DNA from: Phytophthora hibernalis
Taxonomy: Eukaryota; Oomycota; Peronosporomycetes; Peronosporales; Peronosporaceae
Assembly (NCBI GenBank): GCA_012656075.1
Contig: JAAKBF010000266.1
Location: 124,001-188,000, forward strand
DNA length: 64,000 nt
Direction: 5' to 3'
The notes under the pieces were generated by a model. It worked only from the letters and a program-made list of their open reading frames with translations. It ran no database searches and had not been told where the DNA came from. Made by a program: the position numbers and the translations under genes. Positions 57,179-64,000 of this stretch are shown here, piece by piece. The first letter of the stretch is position 1. The number at the start of each line of letters is the position of its first letter.

Positions 57179-57317
57179 GGGCCGTTCTCAACCGAAGTGT
57201 TATTGTTGACGCGTGCGTTGCATGCGTGCCCTACCCCGCAAGTTCGGTTGAGAATGAAACACAAAGAATTCGATTGGGTAATGCGTCAATAGATATTAAC
57301 CAATAGATGAAGCAGCC

Positions 57318-58842
57318 ATGGTGGTTCAGTCCGCAAAGTCCATTTCGATGGGTCCCGAAGACGACCGCACGCTGGAAGCTCCAGTGGCGCGCAGTCTCGC
57401 GCCGGAGCTCGCTGGGGTTGCACCCACGCACCTGTCATCGTCAATCCCAGCGCCATTTGCCGTCGCCCAAGCTCGCCAAGTTATTCGACCTGCTTCCGTC
57501 CTGGAAAACAGTAAGGACCATGCTCCACCAGCATCTTCTCAACTTGCGTACAGTTCCAAATCTATTGGCGGGCGCTTGGATGGTGTTAGGGAGGGATTGA
57601 TTCTTTTCCTGCTGCACTGAGTGGTTCCATAAGAGAGGGCCATTTTGCCTGGGAGCCGTACGAAAAAATGCCACAAGATCTCATTCGAAAGGAATGTACA
57701 CTACGGGAAATTAAGCTGAACACCCGAACAAACAAGGCGGCTCGTATTAAATGCCTTCGCCACTACGACGATCTCGTGAATAGGGTCGAAGGGCCTTCGG
57801 CTGCGTCGACCATGGCAGCAGAAAACACTCGTCGGACCACTGTATGTACCGCCTAGCGAATGTTTGCCTGTCGAAGAATATGGTTACGAGGCTCATCGAA
57901 GTAACTGGTGCGTGCGACAATTCATTTGTATGTACCATTCATTGTAACGAATACGATGATGTATCTCCTTGTTTGAGCAGGCAGAAACTTTGATCGAGCT
58001 GACTTGGACAACGTCCAGTACTCCCAGAAAGCTCAATTCTGGCACGATGTTGAAACGGCGTACCAGTTGGACGACGAAGAGTACCGGGGGCTAATCGCTG
58101 ATGACGTTGATTTTGCTGGTATTGATCCGAGTATCATTGTTCCTCACAATGCCGCGAAGTTGGAAGAGTTTTGGAAAGAGTTGACATCTTTCTTCAGCAT
58201 TTATGAAGCCAACTTTCGTTTGTCAGGAACGCACGACCGGGAATTCAAGAAGTTCGTTCACGGCAAAGCTGACCTGCTGTACCTGTGGTACTGGACCAAG
58301 GTAATATTTTCGAGTTTATTTATTAATTCCGCACGTAACGAATTAATTCGACGTAACGTCTATAGATTCGACCCGAAGCACTCAACTCGGTTCGTGGCGG
58401 CATGTATGAGGAAGATGAGTTCGATTCACTCTCGAATACTGCTACGTCTACCCCAACGCGTGAGCGTCGCGGTAAATCCACTACCACACCAAGTCAGCGG
58501 GACGGAAACAAAAACCGGGTTGTGCGCTCACCTGCCAAGTCAAACAAAAAGCAAAAACCGGAGACGGATACTTTGGACGTGCTCGTTAAACTTGTTGAGC
58601 GATTTGCGGCGGCACGAGAGGCGGAAGTGGCTCTTGCAAGAGAGCAGGATCAAGAGACATTAGTACGAGTGCGTGCCGAGCGTCACAAAATGCTCGATGA
58701 TATTCGAAAACGGATTAAGACGATCGAAAGAGAGATGAACTCCGCTGCGAACCCTATCAAACTTCGACTGGAGGTAGATTTAAACTTTTTGCTTGAAGAG
58801 CGGCAGCGAATCATGGACAGCGTGCGTTCGCTTGATCTTTAA
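57318..58842 (+). CDS. Harbinger accessory ORF (unrecognised, intron-containing)
   Basis: A plus-strand gene inside the transposon. It starts at the ATG 57318 (MVVQSAKSISMGPEDDRTLE); a one-base shift near 57595 leads to REGHFAWEPYEKMPQDL and a basic helical part. An intron with donor GTATGT at about 57842 ends near 57980, giving RNFDRADLDNVQYSQKAQFW. The conserved block FWKELTSFFSIYEANFRLSG...FVHGKADLLYLWYWTK follows. A 62-nt intron (58301-58366, GTAATA...CTATAG) joins WTK to IRPEALNSVRGG. The C-terminus is charged and coiled coil, with a basic patch and stop at 58842. Harbinger elements usually encode a second DNA-binding (Myb/SANT-like) protein needed for transposition. This occupies that position, though I see no clear Myb motif. 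Confidence 0.6.
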
Positions 58843-59119
58843 AACAAGCTAGCAAGAATTCCTGTGAGCGAGATTCAGACGCATGAATGTTTGAAGCTGT
58901 ACTTAAAAATACGTTGCCAAGTTTTGAGATGAATTCGATAAGTGTAGTCTGCCTGCATCTTTCGTCGCGAGTGCTTGATGACAAACCGATAGCTGCAGCT
59001 GCTTAGAACAACTACGGACTACGTACAACTTCATGGCGTTGCCTTTTCTCACTTTTCGAGGGTTGCCTTCTTGGTCATACCATTGAACTGTCAGGAATTG
59101 TTAGAGATATTTTGCCAGT

Positions 59120-59500
59120 ACATCAAGAACAGATACGTGGGTATCCGTTCTGCTGCATATTATGCAGCAGCATCTTCACAATAAGCATTGGTATGTTGTT
59201 CAACCGGCAAGAAGATGTCGATGTCAGGGCATTGCCGAAGCTTCTGCAGTCGCTTGGGTGCATTATCACATGCGAGTTATTGGCCATCGTGCCTAGCATA
59301 TGATGGCCGGGAAAACCGTACTTCCAGGTTAGCGATACGTTCTTGTCTTCCATACAGAGTTCAGGCAGACAACTCAGGTGCAATAGGTCTACACATAAGA
59401 AAAACGATAGTGCCATGATAGTCGCCCTCTCGCAGCCCCAAGCAGCGATGACATCTCCACAAAGAGCGTGACGAAACCAAGCAACAAGAGGGGGACCAGC
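59120..59500 (-). pseudogene. Glycosyltransferase-like family, degraded copy a
   Basis: The minus strand reads LLHLSCLPELC, GFPGHHMLGTMANNSHVIMH and, one frame on, KRLQKLRQCPDIDIFLP. The same order (LLHVSLVHERC, VIMHRNDSDLLQKIC, CPDMDIFLPHHLNGNEYGED) occurs in copy b, so these are two diverged copies of one family. Confidence 0.5.
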
Positions 59501-59789
59501 AGGAAGCACAAACGTTACGCGTGGTCACTTATCTCACTCCATGCCGAGAGATCTTTGTATTGTACTCATATTTCTCCACTGGCAAACTTCCGCAGTTCCT
59601 GCATTTCGTTGGCAAAGTATTTGGTGTCCTCATCATACTGCATGCGTGCTTTAGCACCCATAGCTGCACGTTGCTCGGTTGATGTCAGAATTACCGGTTC
59701 TTGAACAGACTTAGGAGGAATACGCAGCTACTAGACCGCTGACACCCCGCAATCCATGCTCTCCATTATACTTGCCGCCGAGCAGCATC

Positions 59790-61195
59790 CTAGCATCCTT
59801 CTGAAACCTTGCTGGAACCAGCACACCGGGTCAGCACGTTCATCGGGGCTGCATCCGTTGTGACGATGACAGCTCCAGAGGCTCGCGCCTGGTTGATGTA
59901 GTGGTCGTAGCCCTCATTTCGGCTTGGACACATGAAAAATGCAGCCTCTGTTGTCAGTTTGGTGAACTCCGAGCGCTCGGTCATCCCCCAAATGGACATT
60001 CACAGGACTATGGGTGAATTTCAACTTGACCTGGAACTGGGTTGGCATCATGTAGGCGTAAGCACTCTCGTCAATGTACACATCCAGCGGAGGCGGGCCC
60101 GACGTCGAAGTCCAGCACTCCAGCACTCTCCTCGTGCCCTTCCAAATGCTCGTCCCAGGGGTGTGTAGGAACTTCACGTCGGAAAAATCCTTGGCGACGA
60201 CCGCACCTTCATCAAGACGCTTGCGCGCAACTTGCGCCTGGTCCGAAGACGTGTTCTTTGTGTATAACACCTCTGTGTTGCGAGGGTTGCCTTCTTGGTC
60301 GTACCAGCGCACCACTCGGACGCAACATATTTGCCTCTTGAACAGCGTCACATCCCCTTTCCAGGAAAACTCGGGGAGAGCTGGATCATCTCGATGTGGG
60401 GCATCAGATAGATCGGCTTGTCCTCCTGTCAGCGCGGCATCGACGGCACATAGCCCCAGTAGTGCTTGAAGAAGATCGTTGGCATCTTGGGGAACAAGGC
60501 GAAGTAGGCCCCTTCTCGTCCTAGTTTCGAGTCGAACATCTTGACCTGCAGCGCCCAAAGCGGCAGCAGCCTCGAGTTCAGATCTAACACAACCAGGTCA
60601 TCGTTAGTCTCACAGCATCACAACCAAAACAAGACGTACACTTGGCGTAGGCGACTGAGTCTTCACCGTACTCGTTGCCGTTCAAATGGTGGGGCAGGAA
60701 AATGTCCATGTCCGGACACTAGCAGATCTTCTGCAGCAAGTCCGAGTCGTTCCGGTGCATGATAACCTACGGGTTGAACGCCGTTGAGTTGGGAAGTTGG
60801 TTCTAGGGGCTGCCGAGCCGCCACCAAAGCACAGCGTACGTGTTCGGCACACAGCGTTCGTGCACCAAACTCACATGCAGCAAGTCGTCATCCGAAACCT
60901 CTGCAACATACTCTGCAACTTCCTTCAATTACCGGCTGTGGTTGCTGCTGCGGTGTCGTCACGGAATCGACGTGTTCTTGATAGATTGCCGCAGCCGCGA
61001 GCTGCCGATCAGCTCGTCGCCCGAGCTTCCGAACAGCGACGATTTGCACCACGAGTGTGGGCAAAACCAGCGCCAGCAGCACCACGAACAGGAAAAGTGA
61101 AGGTCGCGCAGAGTCCGTTCTGTACGCACATGCTTCGCAACGTGCACGTGTTCACGGAAGAGGAGACAGACGTGCCGGTGCTCAAGGCGTTCTAG
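59790..61195 (-). pseudogene. Glycosyltransferase-like family, degraded copy b
   Basis: Minus-strand blocks in changing frames: LLHVSLVHERCVPNTYAVLW (60870), VIMHRNDSDLLQKIC then a stop, CPDMDIFLPHHLNGNEYGED (60700), ERKYKIYLMPH-type remnants, VVRWYDQEGNPRNTEVLYTK (60290), KDFSDVKFLHTPGTSIWKGT (60180) and PSRNEGYDHYINQARASGAV then IVTTDAAPMN (59900-59840). The E-G-Y...N-Q-A-R-A-S-G-A segment followed by TTD.PPMNE resembles the nucleotide-sugar site of GT-B glycosyltransferases. Stops and shifts are frequent. A host-derived fragment carried by the transposon. Confidence 0.55.
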
Positions 61196-61379
61196 AATGT
61201 GGCGACCCTGTTCGACCGGCAGACCATGAGTTCATAATCGTCCAACCCAAATCGTGTTTTCTTTACCAGTTCATTTACCGCTTTCGACCACTGCGTTTGG
61301 ATCAGCCCCATTTCTTGATATATTTCGCTGAGGCCGACGTAAGTTTTGACTTTCAATGCGCTTAACAAGGTCGGACCGA

Positions 61380-62580
61380 ACTTTTCGTCCAGTAAATTGT
61401 CGCGACTTCCATTCTCCAACTCAATTTCGGATCGATCATAGTCCAGTGGCTCTTGGTTATTCCAAGAACGAACTTGCTGAACAATGGAACACAGGACTCG
61501 ATCGGGTGGCGCCTGCGACGATGCACATCGTTGCGATATACAGAAATTATGTAGCCGCATACACGCCGAGATAATTATTCGGCAGTGACGGAGTCGAACA
61601 TGTAGAGGTTGCTTTAGAATTCTCCATTTGTTTACGAGGAGCCCAAAGCCATTTCCACACGAATGCGAAGCTGACTGATATGGAAATTGTAGCTATCGCG
61701 GTCTGGTCTGTCCACCAACTGCGTCTTATTAAACGGGGTCATCACGCGTTTGCTCTGGACGTATGCATTGTCACCGATGACAAAGTACTCTCCATCAATC
61801 TCTTGAATCACTTTGCTTAATTTCCAACGCTGAAAAGCACACGAATCATTCATTCCACCAGGCGAGTTAACCGAGAAAGCTATAAACCGAGACAGAAAAT
61901 CAGCACAAGCTTGTACATTAAGGCCATATTTCTGGTAGTGTCCGGAGAAAAACGATAGAACACGGCCACACTCATCTTGCCGCGGTACACGTATTGGACA
62001 CATCAATCACTCCAATGCAATTCTTTACCACCCCACGGTTGCTGCGGGACTGAAATTCACCAGCGACTTGCTTCATTTCATCTGGACTCACGGGGAAACG
62101 GGGCGCGAGCTTATCAGAATCATTTATTGCAACATCACACGATAAATTACACGGTAAAACGTAGGCGTGCTGGTTCCTGTGATGACGCGGATGTGATGGT
62201 AGCTCCCGCCAGCTAACCATGACAGTGCACTGCAGCATTGCAGCTGGTGTTAATGGAGGAACACTGCGCGAACGACGCAGTGACTGGTAATAGTCGACAA
62301 CCAAGTAAGGTGCCACAATGCATAGCAATTCTTCAAAGGTCGACAAGCTCATCCTATAATACTTCTTGAACGCTTTCTCCTTCAAAAGCGTCGTCGCGTG
62401 CACTCTCCAGGAAATACGCTCTCGAATCACTGGTTCACTTTTCTTGGACACACGGTGTCGCTCGATAGCGACCAGACAAACGAGAAGACCGACTACATCG
62501 TCTTCAGCTTTCCAGTGACGTCTTTGCCGTGCAGTAGGGACAACCTGTTGCTTAGGAGAACGGAGGGAAATCGATGCCAT
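61380..62580 (-). pseudogene. HARBI1-like DDE transposase, frame-broken
   Basis: The start ATG 62580 lies just inside the right TIR (MASISLRSPKQQVVPTARQR). Blocks: FKKYYRMSLSTFEELLCIVA, PPLTPAAMLQCTV, NCIGVIDV (first Asp), GLNVQACADF, SPGGMNDSCAF, GE-YFVIGDNAYV (second Asp), ISQLRIRVEMALG (Glu) and VRLRHCRIIISACMRLHNF. The complete DDE order of DDE_Tnp_4/HARBI1 is present in three frames; the breaks near 62003 and at 61646 look like small indels (the latter one T missing from TTT). A tail to about 61195 runs on toward the glycosyltransferase remnants. Confidence 0.82.
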
Positions 62581-62612
62581 GGTGCGTCCACTGCGGTTGA
62601 GAACGGACCTAA

Positions 62613-62805
62613 CTATCTGCATACTCAATCCCTTTCTAATCTGATCTGTCCGAATGGGAACCACCCCTTTAAATACAACTGGCGTACTACTTAAGTACGA
62701 CTGATGTACGACTTAAGTCATTGACGTGCCACACACCACGCGTGTGGCGGACACCAATGGTGTGGACCACACCACAGAGAACAATGGTCAAGTGGCCCCA
62801 TTACA
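62613..62805 (-). repeat. Gypsy LTR, second half of the split copy
   Basis: Continues from 57178 (TAACTATCTGCATACTCAAT...) to GGCCCCATTACA at 62805. A polypurine tract (minus TGTGGGAGGG, 62806-62815) follows, so this was a 3' LTR of a leftward element. Confidence 0.88.
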
Positions 62806-62826
62806 CCCTCCCACACCCAAATGGCG

Positions 62827-64000
62827 GCTGCCAAGACACACAGAAGGAAAACAGTGATCGCCAGGGGCGGAGGAACGTGAACATGTTCAAACGTGGGGAT
62901 CAGGTCCTATTAAATGCTGAGAATATCCCTATGCAGGCGGTCACTATGGTGGGCAGCCCGAAGCTTCGTCCAAGGTTTGTGGGACCGTTCACGGTCATTG
63001 GGGTCCATGGCAACGCGTACACGTTGGGCCTGCCGTCGGCTATGGCCACACACCCGACGTTCTACGTGGGATTTCTCAAGCCGTATCACCAGGCCGAGGC
63101 GAATGACTCTGAGAGTCTGACGAATTCACGAAGTGGCGAAACGCGCTCACCATCATCTGCATCATATCCTGCGGAGGAACGGCCGCAGCAGGAGGAGCAG
63201 CCGCAGGTGGCGGAGCAGTCGGATGAGCACGGCTCTCCAACGCCTCGACGCGAGAGTAGATGTCACGGAGCCACCCAAAGTGCTTCTGAAGCTCAGCACG
63301 GTCATGCGCGGCAGCCCTCCCGCTCTCCGAGCATCGATAGAGCGCGTGTCGGAGGTCCTCGCTCAGGCGATCGAGTTGCAGCTGGCGATTACCCGCACGA
63401 TGCTCCAACTGAGCCACGCTTGGAGTCAAGTGGTTCACAGTCGATTCGACGGAGTGCAGAGACCCTCACAGGCCACTACGTCAGTCCGCTGCGACTCCAA
63501 GAGTCGCTGGCAACCCTCCACGGCAGTAACGAGCTTCGTTTGATCCTAAACAGGCCCTGGACCGCGCGACGCCGACGCCTGACGCGGAGCGTCCCGATCT
63601 GTCGACGCGTCCGTCGCGTCCCCGCCCCACTGATTGGTAATGAGGGCGCTCTCTACTTCCATGTCGAGAGGATACTGAGGCGCCGCGGGCATGGCGGCCA
63701 CTACCAATACTTGGTGAAGTGGCGAGGCTATCCAGAAGCTCAAAGCACGTGGGAGGCTGGTAGCCGTCTCTCGGAGGACTGCACCGACATCGTGTCCGCT
63801 TATGACCGCTCCTCGGAGCTGGTCGGCGCTGACCGCGCCAAGAATACTGAATGGTTCTACCGGCTGCGACTGCCACGACTTCTGGATTTTCTGCACAACC
63901 TCATCGAGGATAACGCTCTGGGTGGGCTTCGAGCGCTCAAGATACCGGTTGCGCCACTGACCGTCCACGATGGGCTTCGCCATGTGGAAGCGAAGGCGCT
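62827..64000 (+). pseudogene. Gypsy integrase C-terminus and chromodomain, rightward fragment
   Basis: Plus strand: RRNVNMFKRGDQVLLNAENI, PRFVGPFTVIGVHGNAYTLG and PTFYVGFLKPYHQAE (integrase C-terminal domain), a Ser/Arg-rich linker, then the chromodomain ALYFHVERILRRRGHGGHYQ and YLVKWRGYPEAQSTWE (63650-63770). The end of the opposite-strand ORF seen in the first element follows (63780-64000, minus). It is joined tail to head with the 3' end of the leftward LTR copy at about 62816-62827 and runs out of the window. Confidence 0.82.

Larger units (their letters stand above)
57179..62609. mobile_element. PIF/Harbinger-type DNA transposon inserted in a Gypsy LTR
   Basis: A 5431-bp element. Inverted ends are GGGCCGTTCTCAACCGAAG at 57179-57197 and, as the complement of 62591-62609, GGTCCGTTCTCAACCGCAG (17 of 19 identical). 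The target duplication is TAA (57176-57178 and 62610-62612), the 3-bp signature of PIF/Harbinger. Excising it rebuilds the LTR sequence seen at 30520-30560. An inverted copy of the left TIR core (TTCGGTTGAGAA) lies at 57245-57256. Contents: an accessory ORF on plus, glycosyltransferase-like pseudogene pieces, and a HARBI1-like transposase on minus. Confidence 0.9.

Overview
The window comes from the nuclear genome of an oomycete, most likely a Phytophthora-like member of the Peronosporales. The evidence is an EF-1alpha gene preceded by the oomycete Inr/FPR core promoter, compact genes with 49-110 nt GT-AG introns, strong G/C bias at third codon positions, an oomycete-style EGF-module protein, and a dense load of Gypsy (chromodomain), Copia, LINE, PIF/Harbinger, piggyBac, hAT, Tc1-like and Crypton-type mobile DNA.

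Left part (1-19.6 kb, gene rich): a secreted EGF/tenascin-like protein (122-2944, minus, ten exons); a giant WW/coiled-coil/Armadillo protein (3166-9773, minus); a small cysteine-containing secreted protein (10241-10774, plus); EF-1alpha (11154-12484, plus); a DUF89/ARMT1-like protein (copy 1, 13775-15059, plus); a truncated DDE transposase ending at a perfect palindrome; a Tc1-like remnant with long inverted repeats; and a WW-domain mRNA cap (guanine-N7) methyltransferase (17955-19641, minus).

Middle part (19.7-30.3 kb): a second DUF89 gene (copy 3, minus) broken by three insertions: a 70-bp Gypsy-derived filler, a 75-bp hAT-type MITE, and a 3357-bp element with perfect 20-bp terminal inverted repeats and a 9-bp target duplication. 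That element contains a Crypton-like tyrosine recombinase reading frame, a tRNA-like gene whose anticodon arm is reduced to a GAAA-capped hairpin, and a 129-bp-arm inverted repeat. A gene-poor stretch follows, and then a third, pseudogenised DUF89 copy (28053-29356).

Right part (30.3-64 kb, transposon rich): a defective chromodomain Gypsy element on the minus strand (LTR 30319-30740, pol to about 35830) with an opposite-strand acidic reading frame beside its LTR; a decayed piggyBac transposase; the 5' end of a second Gypsy element (LTR 40138-40559, gag 40625 onward); a LINE on the minus strand split by a young Copia element (45222-50040); a five-TM membrane sulfatase/LTA-synthase-like gene (53442-55988, minus); and a third Gypsy LTR split by a 5.4-kb PIF/Harbinger element (57179-62609) that carries fragments of a glycosyltransferase-like family. 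The window ends in another Gypsy integrase/chromodomain segment.

A recurrent feature is that nearly all otherwise intact genes, including EF-1alpha, have single-base frame breaks, mostly one base missing from a short homopolymer. I read these mainly as assembly consensus errors, and I therefore describe the host genes as genes rather than pseudogenes.
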